Positions 1 through 9,972 of a stretch of 64,000 nt of DNA are shown here, one piece after another (positions within the stretch are counted from its first letter, which is position 1; each line of letters begins with the position of its first letter). Both the position numbers and the translations under genes were made by a program. The notes under the pieces are model-generated. The model was given only the letters and a program-made list of their open reading frames with translations. It was not told where the DNA came from and did not search any database. Source of the DNA: Ipomoea triloba (Eukaryota > Streptophyta > Magnoliopsida > Solanales > Convolvulaceae); NCBI RefSeq assembly GCF_003576645.1, contig NC_044917.1, positions 2,623,103-2,687,102 on the forward strand, written 5' to 3'.

Positions 1-83
1 GAATTGGAAAATGGTGTTTATAATTAATTATATAAAAAAGGTCAATTTAAGAAGCAATTTACACATATATAAGGAAATATATA

Positions 84-340
84 TATATATATAGGAAAGC
101 GGGATTTTATACCTGGTGAGAAGTAGAAATGATCGCTCGCGGTTCTTTGAAAACGAGAGGAGGCCAGATTCCGGAGCCGTCGAAAATGTCGAGACGCGGA
201 GAATTTGAGTCAAAAATGCTGATGGCAGAGAGCCGGATGCTACAAAACAGAGAGATATGGTGAGATGGGTGAGAAACGGACACGGACACGGACACAAAGA
301 GAGTGAGAGGTGCGAGAACGGTAGAGAATATGAGTGTTAG
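84..340 (-). other. possible 5' non-coding exon of a gene lying left of the window
   Basis: On the minus strand a moderately GC-rich stretch ends in a good splice donor (CAG followed by GTATAA, near position 112), and its sequence stands out from the AT-rich flanks. No ATG opens a convincing reading frame before that donor, so if this is an exon it is 5' untranslated and the start codon lies beyond the left edge. A short hexamer run (GGACAC repeats, about 277-295) sits inside it. This is inference from a donor site and base composition only; a chance resemblance is quite possible. Confidence 0.2.
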
Positions 341-955
341 GGTTAGGGTTGAGTATGTATTATTAAAGATTTTTAATTGGTTAGTTTTTTTTAGACAAAA
401 ATATTCAATTAGGCTCATGAACTTTAAAAATTATCAATTACATCCATCAACTTTTGATTTTCGTGCATTCAAACCAAAAAATTGGTTGATTACCTACAAA
501 TGCCGATAATCTCGACGGAATTCCCGTGCAATATAGGGGCAAAAACATTTATAGGTGTTAATTGGCACTTTGCGAGATGAATTTACTTGAATTATGGTAA
601 TGAAACATTTTCAAAAAACGAAAACTTAATTTCGGTGGAATTCCGTGCAACATAAGTGCCAATTAACACCTAAATAATCACATTTAATGAAATATATCCC
701 GCAAAGATTCATTAATAAATACATTTATAAAAAAAATAAAAATTTCAAAAATACAGTTACTTTGATTTTACTATTTCCACTAACATGCATTATTGTACTC
801 TGAATTGGAAAATGGTGTTTATCATTTTAAGAAATTTATTTATTCTTTTAAAAAATATATTAGTAAAAATATGATACTTATTATTGATCAATAGAAAAAA
901 AAGAAGATAAATATTAAATATTCGAGATGCATCTCTCATGCAAAACAATTTTTCA
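340..955. repeat. direct repeat copy 1 (partner 1915-2505)
   Basis: From about 590 to 955 this stretch closely matches 2010-2505, including a shared run with the words TTTCGGTGGAATT, CCCGCAAAGATTCATTAATA and CTGAATTGGAAAATGG. The first bases of the window (1-25) carry the same last word, so a third partial copy begins there. The partner lacks about 165 bp present here at 420-585. No open reading frame or terminal repeats identify the element. Confidence 0.7.
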
Positions 956-1364
956 TGGTCCTTTGATGGCTAGTGTCACAGGACGATATTTACTAAGTAC
1001 ACACTATTGGATAGTGGCTGCCCACTACTGACCAGCCAACAAGTTGATTTTAAGTGTCTTGTAAATTGTTGATTGAGTCAATTAGTCAAAACATGAGCAC
1101 TGAAGTGAGTAGCGTTTCATATAAGCTGATTTGATTATATTTATAAAATGATCATTTTAGCCTTGTAATCTCTAATCCCTAATCTTAGCATTGTAATGTC
1201 TAATCCCTAATCTCTTTGATACTTCACCATTTCTAGATTTGCATTTTTCAGATAAACAAATGGAGCAACGTTTCTAATCGATTACCCCTCAAGATTTTTC
1301 ATGTGCATCCTTGTCCTCAAAACTCATAACACACAACGAACCTAGATTTTTCATTCACAATTTT

Positions 1365-1396
<32 letters not shown>

Positions 1397-1880
1397 TAAC
1401 AACAACAACGAAAAGGATCGAACTACATACCTGATCGAGTAAAGAAACGAGTTAACCTAGCAATGTCATCATTTTCTTCATCTTGATCACCACTGTTGTC
1501 TTATTCATCTTCTTCATCATCGTTGTCTTCTTGATCATCTTCTTGCCATCATCGTCTTCCTTATCTTCTTCGCTAATCGCTATTGCTACAAAGGAAGATA
1601 TATATGGCAAATTATCTATGAACCTGGGTATCGCTGCAAAGAAAGACGATATATATGGCAAATTATCTATGGACTTGGGTATCGCTGCAAAGAAAGATGA
1701 TATATATGGCAAATTATCTATGGACCTAGGTCCACCTTGAAAGGTGGACCCATATCAAATTAAAAATGCGCGATTGGAATAACGGTGCCGTTAGTGGGTG
1801 GACCCACGTCAAAAATGCGTGTTTGGAATAACGGTGCCGTTAGTGGCACCGTTTCCTCAACCAATGATATATTTTTGTGT
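955..1880. repeat. unidentified ~0.9 kb repeat, copy 1 (partner 4950-6350)
   Basis: Copy 1 begins in sequence related to the tail of a SINE-like family (GTGGCTGCCCACTACTGACC), continues through a poly-A tract near 1365-1395 and a GTTGTC/TTCATC-rich segment, and ends in a 51-bp tandem repeat (1590-1735) followed by the word AACGGTGCCGTTAGTGG, which occurs twice. Almost every segment recurs in order at 4950-6350, apart from a solo LTR inserted there. I could not find terminal inverted repeats or a transposase; it may be a non-autonomous or composite element. Confidence 0.65.
1590..1738 (+). repeat. 51-bp tandem repeat, three units
   Basis: Three head-to-tail units of 51 bp, the last shortened, read on the plus strand as a 17-residue repeat containing KDDIYGKLSMDLG. 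Because the unit is a multiple of three, the frame stays open across all copies, and the opposite strand is open too (1452-1712). The sister repeat at 5510-6240 has only one or two units, interrupted by other sequence, so the array expanded locally. I treat the open frames as a by-product of the repeat, not as a gene. Confidence 0.75.
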
Positions 1881-1914
1881 GAATATAGAGTTCAAAAATT
1901 TGTTATACTGTTGA

Positions 1915-2505
1915 ATATAGGGTTGAGTGTGTATATTACAGATTTTTAATTTGCTAGGTTTTTATTATTATTATTTTATTGTAGGCAAAATATTCATACA
2001 TTCTAAAAGCGAATTCCCTTGAATTATGGGAATGAAACATTTTCAAAAAATGAAAACTTAATTTCGGTGGAATTTCCGTGCGACATAAGTGCAAATTAAC
2101 ACCTAAATAATCACATTTAATGAAATATATCCCGCAAAGATTCATTAATAAATATATTTATAAAAAATAAAAATAAAAATTTCAAAAATACAGTTACTTT
2201 GATTTTACTGCTTCCACTAACATGCATTATTGTACTCTGAATTGGAAAATGGTGTTTATCATTTTAAAAATATTGTCAAGCTGCAAAACAAGGTGAGGTG
2301 AATTAGTCATATAAATCGTTCAAAAACTTATATGAGACATATCTTATGAGTTAACAAATATTATATTGTTATGAAAAAAATTTACTTATTCTTTTAAAAA
2401 GCATATTAGTAAAAATATAATACTTATTATTGATCAATAAAAAAAAAAGATAAATATTAAATATTCGAGATGCATCTCTCATGCAAAACAATTTTTCCCA
2501 ATGCC
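1915..2505. repeat. direct repeat copy 2 (partner 340-955)
   Basis: This matches the stretch left of the 955-1880 element, so that element is bracketed by two direct repeats of the same unknown sequence. Copy 2 lacks an internal segment of copy 1 and carries an extra run of about 120 bp near 2265-2385. No coding potential is apparent. Confidence 0.7.
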
Positions 2506-2907
2506 AACCATATAAGCTTGTATAGTTATTCATAAATTAGCTAGGAAGGTAAATTGCACTAAGAAGATCCCACCTACATGACTAAATTCTCATCACCTTC
2601 TTCTACTCAATTAGCGATTAGCAACCCTAGCGGGACAAATACAATTATCTTTTTTAAGTGATAGGGAGATATATGTTATATGAAACTAAATGTTTTATCA
2701 ACTTAATTGAATTAAAAAATTAATGAATAATGTTCCAAAAAATCTTTATATTAAAATATTGTATCAAACCTTCACATTATAAAGAAATTTTATCTTTTAA
2801 ATGATAGAAGGAAGTATTAAATGATGTTATTGAGCAGAGGATGATAATGAAAGCTGGTTAGGCCACTGAACTGAAATGGCCGCCGGGAAAGAAGCGCCGC
2901 CGTATGA
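2506..2907. other. spacer downstream of the first C2 gene
   Basis: AT-rich spacer. It presumably holds the 3' untranslated region and poly(A) signals of the minus-strand C2-domain gene that ends at 2908, but no single signal stands out among many A/T-rich words. Confidence 0.4.
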
Positions 2908-3981
2908 TCATCCACACGTACAGTCGTCAGCCACCTTCTTGGAATGCCTCCTGGACGATCTATTCTTCCTGTCCATAAAACTGATCCCACAGATGAGCTT
3001 AAGTTTGGCGGAGAACGAGATCGATCTCGGCCGCCCTCCTTCGGATTCACATCTTCTGTGCAAACAATGCTTCCTACCTCCCCGCCGGCTACCCGCCTTA
3101 TCCTTTCCCGTCGCCGGAATACTTTCCTTTTTCATGTTTTTTGTTTCTCCCTCCCTGCTTTCATCCCCGGCCGCCGCCCTGATCCAACTCTCAAATATAG
3201 AGTTCCCGGCGAGGCAGTTATCGTCTTCTACATTATCTCCCCCCCAGAAATCCACGACGGCAGTCTCTGATGACGTCACGCGATGCATTCCAGAGCTTCT
3301 AGCCGACCTGAGTCTCGTCGTATTACTTTGTTCCGTCACGCAAGACAAGAGGCTTTTGTCCTCATACGCTGTCGTTATGCTTTCTAGGAACGACGCCGTT
3401 TCGCTTAATTTACATTCTTTTGGCATATTTTGGTGTTCCCCAAATTCATCGGTGCCGTTATAATTCTGCAGTTCCACTGTTAGGGGAACTTTATCGGCGT
3501 TGGATTCGAGCACGGCCGCCGGATTTTGACAGCCGATCGTCGATTCCGGGGGATGGATGAGAAGGTTGTCTTTCAATTGGACGCCGACGTTGAGAATCCC
3601 TTGTAAATGCCCCGAAGGACGGCGAATCCGAAGCGCGAAGTGGCGAACGGTTGGGTTTCTGGGGGAGAGGGGAGGGGAAATGGTGCTGATCACGAGGCTA
3701 GTTGTTCCCATAGGAAGATCACGCAGCCACGCAACGTTATAGATCTCGAATTTAATCTCCGATGATTTGGAATTGAGAAACCTATCGTCCACGTAAAACG
3801 AGAACTTATGATTCCAGGTAGGGTTTGTGCCGCCTTCCCGGTCCACCGCCGTGTGCGATCGATCGTCGTGATCTAAGCAAGCCACGACGTATGTGCGCAA
3901 CAATCTGGCCAAGGGCGGGAGGTCATTGGCGGAAATCACCTTGATTTCCAGGAGCATGGTGGGGGCTTGTTGTGCAGACAT
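2908..3981 (-). CDS. C2-domain protein (SRC2-like), single exon
   Basis: An uninterrupted 357-residue frame starts at an ATG. Residues about 9-130 form one C2 domain: a first strand with LEIKVISANDLPP, then GGTNPTWNHKFSF, KFEIYNVAWLRD and the conserved RRPSGHLQGILNVGVQL. This is the organisation of small plant SRC2/BAP-like C2 proteins, which bind membranes or lipids. The Asp residues that usually hold calcium are mostly missing: the SDPY position reads RTYV and the third loop reads IYNVAWLRD. Calcium-independent binding or a protein-binding role is therefore likelier (inference). The C-terminal half is low in recognisable domains and ends in a basic, Arg/Ser-rich, Cys-containing tail. It is a paralogue of the gene at 9973-11040 (355 residues), which points the other way. 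GC content and codon use contrast sharply with the AT-rich surroundings, supporting a real gene. Confidence 0.85.
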   Translation of the reverse strand: MSAQQAPTMLLEIKVISANDLPPLARLLRTYVVACLDHDDRSHTAVDREGGTNPTWNHKFSFYVDDRFLNSKSSEIKFEIYNVAWLRDLPMGTTSLVISTISPPLSPRNPTVRHFALRIRRPSGHLQGILNVGVQLKDNLLIHPPESTIGCQNPAAVLESNADKVPLTVELQNYNGTDEFGEHQNMPKECKLSETASFLESITTAYEDKSLLSCVTEQSNTTRLRSARSSGMHRVTSSETAVVDFWGGDNVEDDNCLAGNSIFESWIRAAAGDESREGETKNMKKESIPATGKDKAGSRRGGRKHCLHRRCESEGGRPRSISFSAKLKLICGISFMDRKNRSSRRHSKKVADDCTCG

Positions 3982-4099
3982 TTCGCCCGGGAGAGATGAA
4001 GATCGAGATCGCCGGAAAATTGATGGCCTGAGGATGGGGAGGTCGCCGTCTTCCTACCTAAGGATGACCGCGAAGAGTGGCCGCCGGTAGAGAGAGGAA

Positions 4100-4835
4100 G
4101 AGAATGCATGAATCGTCAGGTGATATTGGTAGCAGCTTTCCCTAACCTAGATGGTGAGTTGGTGATGTCTCGGCTAAAATTATTTACCATCCTAATCGTG
4201 AAAGTGTGGTACATACACTCTTTTAATACACGGTAATTTTATCGTTATTTTTCTCTTCCTAAAAACACCTAAGCGATAAACTACAAAAGTAAAAATAAAA
4301 ATAAAAATAAAAATAAAAATAAAAAGAGAGATAACCAAAATCATGCAAATTTGTAGAGGACATGACATTCACATTTTTGTCTCCCTCTTTGATTTTTGCA
4401 CAAAAAAGTTATCCACTCAAAAGAAAATAGTAATAAGATTGTTCAAATCCGTTATTTTAGACTCAATTTATGATTTTATTTTATTTTACTTTCATTGAAT
4501 TTTAACGCTTCATTTACTTGCCAACACTCATCAGTTATTAAGACCTTTGTGGGTGCAAGTGGGGTGCAACCCAATCACTGTAATTGGATAGTTAGCTTAT
4601 AATTACCACAAAGTTCTAAGTTTAACTCCCTATGAGAGTTGTAAAAGACTTTCTTATTTTGAGCTGATGAGTTGTAAAAGACTTTCTTATTTTGAGCTGA
4701 TTAGTTATGGATAACCTTGGTTTGTTTACCATTGTGATCCTTTGTTGACTAGGGTCACAAAGTGAACTTCACCAAGAGCACATTCAGATAGTGGCTGCGA
4801 GAATTCTTATAAATCAAAGTATACACCTTTGTGAG
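4100..4835. other. upstream spacer of the first C2 gene, with repeat remnants
   Basis: This holds the promoter side of the minus-strand C2 gene. It contains an A5T run near 4285-4325, a perfect 33-bp direct duplication near 4635-4700 (GAGTTGTAAAAGACTTTC twice) and, from about 4705, a degenerate copy of the SINE-like family also seen at 4838 and 16714 (GTGATCCTTTGTTGACTAGG; ATAGTGGCTGCGAG). No gene is seen. Confidence 0.5.
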
Positions 4836-4837
4836 TA

Positions 4838-5045
4838 ACCCCAACCAAGATGGCTAAAGATACGAACTTATAATCACAAAGTCACGAGTTCGAATTCCAA
4901 CTTTCTTGGTTTGATTCGGTCGACTATGAGTAACCTAGGCTAGTTTACCTCCTTATGGTCATTTGTTGGCTAGTGGCACAGGACAATATTTACCCAGTAC
5001 ACACATCGGGTAGTGGCTGCCCAATACTGACTAGCCAACAAGTTG
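4838..5045 (+). mobile_element. tRNA-derived SINE-like element, family 2
   Basis: The 5' part resembles a tRNA-derived Pol III promoter: an A-box-like AAGATGGCTAAAGA and, about 40 bp on, a B-box-like GAGTTCGAATTCC. The body matches the elements at 4705-4800 and 16714-16869 (CTTGGTTTGA, AACCTAGGCTAGTTTACC, GTAGTGGCTGC). Its 3' part merges into the larger repeat that starts near 4950. Target-site duplications were not recognised, so exact ends are uncertain. Confidence 0.55.
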
Positions 5046-6350
5046 ATTAAATTGTGAAATCAGTAAAAACAATTGACTATATTTATAAAATGACCATTTT
5101 AGCCTTGTAATCTCTAATCCCTAATCCCTAATCCCTAATCTCTTCGATGCTTCACCATTTCTAGATTTGCATTTTACAAATAAACAAATGGAGCAACGTT
5201 TCTAATCGATTATCCCTCAAGTTCTCCCATGTTCATCCTTGTCCTCAAAACTCATAACACACAACAAACCTAGATTTTTCATTCACAATTAAAAAAAAAA
5301 AAAAAAAAACCAACAACAACAACAACGAAGGATTGGACTACATACGTGATCGAGTAAAGAAACGAGTTAACCTAGCCATGTCGTCTTCTTCGCTATCATC
5401 GTCTTCTTCATCTTGATCACCATCGCTGTCTTATTCATCTTCTTCATCATCGTTGTCTTCTTTATCATCTTCCTGCCATCATGGTCTTCCTTATCTTCTT
5501 CGCTAATCGCTATTGCTAAAAAGGAAGATATCTATTGGGTAAAATTTTTGACTTGTGAATTATTTGACATACACGGGTTGAGGATTGTGGATGGACGCTA
5601 TCGCTACAAAGGAAGTGATGGGTAAATATGCACATGTTTTCATGTATTAGTCGGTCCGTAAATCACCTGTCCGTCGGTCACCCAACCTGTCCGGTCACCC
5701 AAACGGTCCGTCGACGGTCACCCGGTCCGTCGGCCGCATGATCGGAAGCAACACACCTTGTGGATTGGAGGCTCACGAGCGCAACAGTTGCTTGATGTGA
5801 CGACCGACAACTTTTCGGGAACAAGGGATCCGTGTTTTCATCACCTCGAGTAACTCAACCACTTCGAGCAAACCGATGCGCATTTTGCGGAGTGACAGCC
5901 CATATGCCCTCCACTTGCATATCAGACACCATGTGCATAGTGAATCCACTTTGTATAAATAGGGGTCATTCCCCTCACTGGAAAGAGGGGGAAGGACTCA
6001 TCAGTACTACACTAATACACTTGTGATTTGCCGATTGTCTCTCCTGCTTACTCTTTATTACTGTTCGTCACCCGTAGAGCGATATAGCTTCGAACCGCTC
6101 AGTCGTTGACCGGTAGACCGACCGTCTGACCGACCGAACGACATTCCTCACCACCCGTAACACACGTATCCGTAGCGTAATCGTAGACCCCGTTTACATT
6201 TACGCTATCAGGAAGATATATATGACAAATTATCTATGGACCTGAGTCCACTTTGCAAGGTGGGCCCATGTCAAAAATGCGTGTTTGTAATAACGTAACG
6301 GTGCCGTTAGTGGCACCGTTTGCTCAACCAATGATATTTTTTTTGTGTGT
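4950..6350. repeat. unidentified repeat, copy 2, carrying a nested solo LTR
   Basis: This is collinear with 955-1880: the same SINE-tail-like start, repeated AATCCCT words, poly-A, the GTTGTC/TTCATC-rich stretch, the GGAAGATATATATG unit and the AACGGTGCCGTTAGTGG end. It differs by having the 595-bp solo LTR at 5616-6210 and about 75 bp of unrelated sequence near 5530-5610. Both copies lie outside the first C2 gene, one on each side. Confidence 0.65.
5616..6210 (+). mobile_element. solo LTR of a retrotransposon
   Basis: The 595-bp element begins TGATGGG and ends CGCTATCA, so its ends are the short inverted repeat TGAT/ATCA. It is flanked by a perfect 5-bp target-site duplication GGAAG (5611-5615 and 6211-6215). 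The empty site is visible in the sister repeat near 1590, where GGAAG occurs once and runs straight into ATATATATGG. Internally there is a TATAAATA box at 5953-5960 and a series of GGTCCGTCGG/GGTCACCC words near 5650-5740. No internal retrotransposon domain is present, as expected after LTR-LTR recombination. The 64-codon frame at 5832-6026 is not regarded as a gene. Confidence 0.88.
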
Positions 6351-6645
6351 GAATATAGAGTTCAAAAATTGTGTTATACTATTGAATATAGAGTTCTGTA
6401 AATGTTAATATGGAGTTATGAAATTGTAAATATAGAGTTATGTAATTGTGAATATAGAGTTAAAAAATAATGAATATAGAGTTCAAAAATTGTGAATAAA
6501 GAGTTCTACAATTGTAAATATTGAGTTCTGTAATTTTGTATATTGAGTTCTAAAATTGTGAATATAGAGTTCAAAATTGTGAATATATATAGGATTCAAA
6601 AATTGTGAATATAAAGTTCAAAATTATGAATATAGAGGAACTAAT
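6335..6645 (+). repeat. minisatellite, ~22-bp unit (GAATATAGAGTTCAAAAATT)
   Basis: About a dozen degenerate units of GTGAATATAGAGTTC(A/T)(A/G)AAAATT follow one another. The corresponding position in the sister repeat (1870-1925) has only about two units, so the array grew after the two copies separated. Confidence 0.8.
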
Positions 6646-6790
6646 TCTGAAGACAAACGTCAAATTGGCGTCAAGGAAGTAAGTAATTTTTTAAATTCAA
6701 ACGACATCGCTTTGAAGCAAAATGACATTGTTTTGGACCTAGGTCCACCTTGCAAGGTGAACTCAGGTCCACAACATAACAACTGGTTGG

Positions 6791-6817
<27 letters not shown>

Positions 6818-6821
<4 letters not shown>

Positions 6822-7123
6822 CGTGTTCAGGTGTGGCCGCGCCCTTACGTGCGGCCGTGCGGTTCACACCGCTCAATGTTACGAAATACACGACTCAATA
6901 ACATTGAGTGGTGTAAACCGCACGGCCGCCCATAAGGGCGCGGCCACACCTGAACACGACCCTATATATATATATATAGGGTCGTGTTCAGGTGTGGCCG
7001 CGCCCTTACGTGCGGCCGTGCGGTTTACACCACTCAATGTTATTGAGTGGTGTATTTCGTAACATTGAGTGGTGTAAACCGCACGGCCGCACATAAGGGC
7101 GCGGCCACACCTGAACACGACCC
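6818..7123. mobile_element. two inverted 145-bp foldback elements in an AT microsatellite
   Basis: The segments 6818-6962 and 6979-7123 each begin GGGTCGTGTTCAGGTGTGG and end with its reverse complement, so each is a near-perfect hairpin with about 60-bp arms. Their short unpaired centres are reverse complements of each other, so the second element is the first in inverted orientation. They sit in (TA)n tracts (6791-6816, 6963-6978, 7124-7139). This is typical of TA-targeting MITEs. The high GC of the arms contrasts with the surroundings. Confidence 0.85.
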
Positions 7124-7139
7124 TATATATATATATATA

Positions 7140-7630
7140 GGGTAGGGATTTGGACTTATGGAATAATAATAATAATAATAATAATAATAACTCATTTTAT
7201 ATTTTAAATATTTAAAATCAAAAATAATTTAATAATAGTGAAATAAATAAAAACAATACACTTATGTAAATAAAAGGGAAAAAAGTCAAATAGGTCCCTA
7301 AACTTTATTTATATATTATCCTTTTACCAAAAAAAAAAGGTCCTTTTATCCTTGCACATCTGCCACTTTATTTTCATCTTTTAACTCCCTCCCTGATAAA
7401 GTTAAATTGGCTTTGCTGTATGACTTTCGGGGCTTTGCTGCCTCCCGTTCTTTTCGTTATTAATATATTATCCTTTTACCAAAAAAAAAAAAAAAGGTCC
7501 CTAAACTTTACACCAAAAGTCAATTAAGCACATAAACATTTAAAAGAGTCAATTAAAATCTTTAACATGTCAATTAAACTCAATAACTGGTAAATGACCT
7601 GTAGTAAATGACCTGTAGTAATAACAAATC
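7140..7630. other. repeat-derived spacer
   Basis: It contains an (AAT)n run at 7161-7190 and two copies of the motif ATTATCCTTTTACCAAAAAA followed by AGGTCC (about 7313 and 7468), with the common plant repeat words GTCAAATAGGTCCCTAAAC. No gene is seen. Confidence 0.5.
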
Positions 7631-7633
7631 ATT

Positions 7634-7850
7634 TTAGTTCCGGCTGCAAAATCCGGCGACGGTCACCGGACTCCAGCGGAAGGCGACACAGTGTCGCCTT
7701 CCACCAAGGCAACCAGATCTGGTCGCCTTCCTCTGGTGGAAGACAACTAGTTTGGTCGCCTTCCTCCTGGGAAGGCGGGGGAAAGGTGACCAATGGTCAC
7801 CTTCTGCCATGGAAGGCGACCAGATCTGAACGAATATCATTGCACACATC
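7634..7850. repeat. cluster of short GC-rich palindromes
   Basis: Within about 200 bp there is a succession of palindromes built on the words AAGGCGAC and GTCGCCTT: AAGGCGACA-CAGTGTCGCCTT, ACCAGATCTGGT, and AAGGTGACCA-ATGGTCACCTT. A 71-codon minus-strand frame covers the stretch, but its content is just the repeated motif. Origin unknown. Confidence 0.6.
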
Positions 7851-8428
7851 TTACCACAAAAATCTGAACGAATTCATATGTAACAATACAAATAAGTTGA
7901 TGCAAGTTGAAAAATAAATTTAAAAAGAAAAAGCAAGTAGCATTGCACACACTTACATAGGCCAATGCACACAGAAACTACAAATTCGTAAAACTAATCT
8001 ACTTTGACACAAGAAAAAAAAAAAAAAAGACACACAACAACAAATATCATTACACACATCTCACCACAAAAATCTGAACGAATTCATATTTAACAATACA
8101 AATAAGTTTATGCAAGCTGAAAATAAATTTAAAAAGAAAAACCAAGTAGCATTGCACACACTTACATAGGCCAATGCACACATAAACTACAAATATAAAA
8201 TTAATCTACTTTGACACAAGAAAAAAAATAAACACACAACAACAAATATCATTACACACATCTTACTACAAAAATCTAAACGAATTCATATTAATAATAC
8301 AAATAAGTTGAGGCAAGCTGTAAAATAAATTTAAAGAAAAAAACCAAGTACCATTGCACACACTTATTGTTGCCAATGCACACAGAAACTACAAACTCAT
8401 AAAACTAATCTAGTTTGACAAACAGTAA
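7833..8428. repeat. tandem repeat, three units of about 205 bp
   Basis: Units start at 7833, 8043 and 8245, each opening AATATCATT(G/A)CACACATCTTACC and containing GAACGAATTCATAT, AAATAAGTT and CCAATGCACACA. They are roughly 90% alike and each ends in a poly-A stretch. No coding potential is seen. Confidence 0.85.
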
Positions 8429-8429
8429 A

Positions 8430-9440
8430 GAAGAAAAAAAGAGAACTTCATTATATCTTCACATTCCAACCTTCTGGCATCACTGGGTTATATAACTAAC
8501 CACGATCCAAAAAGATTATGTTCTTTTCAGTTTCAATTCCAATCCCTAGAAGATGGAGTAATATGTTTGGAATTTCAGACAGAGCAAAACCAAAGTTGAA
8601 GTAAGTAACAGAGCATTTCAAACTGAAGAAAGATGTACACACATGACAAACCAAATTCTTCGCAAATCAGATTAGTGTTCTTTTTCTAATCTTTATAGAA
8701 TATGCTCCATCATCTTTTTAATTACTCTTCCTCTTTCCACAAGCTTTCTCAAAGACTTACCATACATATATTCCAATTTAATTCATTACTTTTGGATGCA
8801 TGCATTAATATGTAAAGAATGTTAAGGAGATGATCGGTTCTTGTGACCTAATTAATCTGACCATCATCATCTCAAACAAGCTCCTCCAGAAATGCAAATC
8901 AGTGGATAACATACATTAGTTGATACAGACGAACACAAGTGACATTGTAAGTTCACAAGACATCATTCATCAACTTTAATCCCAAAAGTAACCAAAATTG
9001 ACACAAACTCCATCAACCCCAACCTCCGAACGAAACAAAAAAACCCTAAACTGCCTAAAATCTCAAAATTTGAACAAACCCATCAGCCCCAAAACCCTAA
9101 CCTGCCCGTCACACCCAAAATTGAGACAACACCCGACCACCCCGTGCCCCAAAGCTAGCGTACCAACCGGCAAGACAAGGAACTTACTCAATGCACACAC
9201 TCAAGAGACAAAATCCGAATATGAGAACAACAAAAAATGACAAATCGAGAGAAAACACACCTTGGTAGACACCTATACCGATGGTCCCTGTCTTTTGCCC
9301 CGTCAGGCGACCCCAACGACCACCATCTACGAGGAAGGAGAGTGGCTACTACGCCTCCAAGTGCGTATCAATAGTGCGTATCAATGAGAACCACACCAGC
9401 GAGTGATTAAGGAAGAGAGAGAATATATATATATATATAT

Positions 9441-9471
<31 letters not shown>

Positions 9472-9880
9472 TATATAGCACACAATATAATCAAATATAC
9501 AACGAATCTTGAATTATACTCTATATAAATTAACATGACCTTAAAGTGTAACATCTTTTGGATTACACTAATTTATTATCACAATATCAAATATAATCAA
9601 ATATACATGCAATTGGATTATAGTCTATTTAAATTGATATGATGTGATGAATTTTTTTTTTAATACAAACTTCAAACTCCAAAAAAAAAAAAAAAACTAA
9701 CAATTTTTAACATAGCGTTTATGCAGACCAATATTATTATTTCTGGTATACATTTAATGAAAATTTTAAAGTAGAAGATTATTGAAAGGTGGTAGTGTAA
9801 GATTGGTGAAAAAGAGTGGTAGAAAAGATTTAGGCTCAACGTAGAGACAATAGTCTCCTCTAAGATCTCTCATCCATGCA
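8430..9880. other. spacer upstream of the second C2 gene
   Basis: No convincing gene. A GC-richer island at about 9000-9420 resembles exonic or captured gene sequence on either strand but has no ATG-initiated frame of note (the plus frame at 8998-9240 lacks an ATG start). A compound (AT)n(TTTA)n microsatellite lies at about 9425-9478. The last 200 bp should hold the promoter of the C2 gene that starts at 9973. Confidence 0.4.
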
Positions 9881-9972
9881 GATTCTCTTCCCAATTGCAA
9901 GCTTTCGTCTTTGTTGATGCCACTCCCTTAGCCGTTGGGAGTTGGGACGTCTCCGACGCGGGCGGTGCAGAG

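Noticed and set aside
337..352. TTAGGGTTAGGG, telomere-like
   Set aside because: Only two units, and the plant telomere unit is TTTAGGG; probably chance.
5108..5145. AATCCCT repeated four times, resembling interstitial telomere sequence
   Set aside because: The unit is CCCTAAT rather than CCCTAAA, and the sister copy near 1170-1215 shows it is part of the dispersed repeat.
6712..7118. Overlapping frames of 116 and 79 codons on both strands
   Set aside because: They are translations of the foldback elements and the AT tracts; symmetrical frames follow from the palindrome.
9895..9972. Upstream extension of the second C2 protein by 26 residues
   Set aside because: The frame is open but begins at TTG with no ATG; plant translation should start at 9973.
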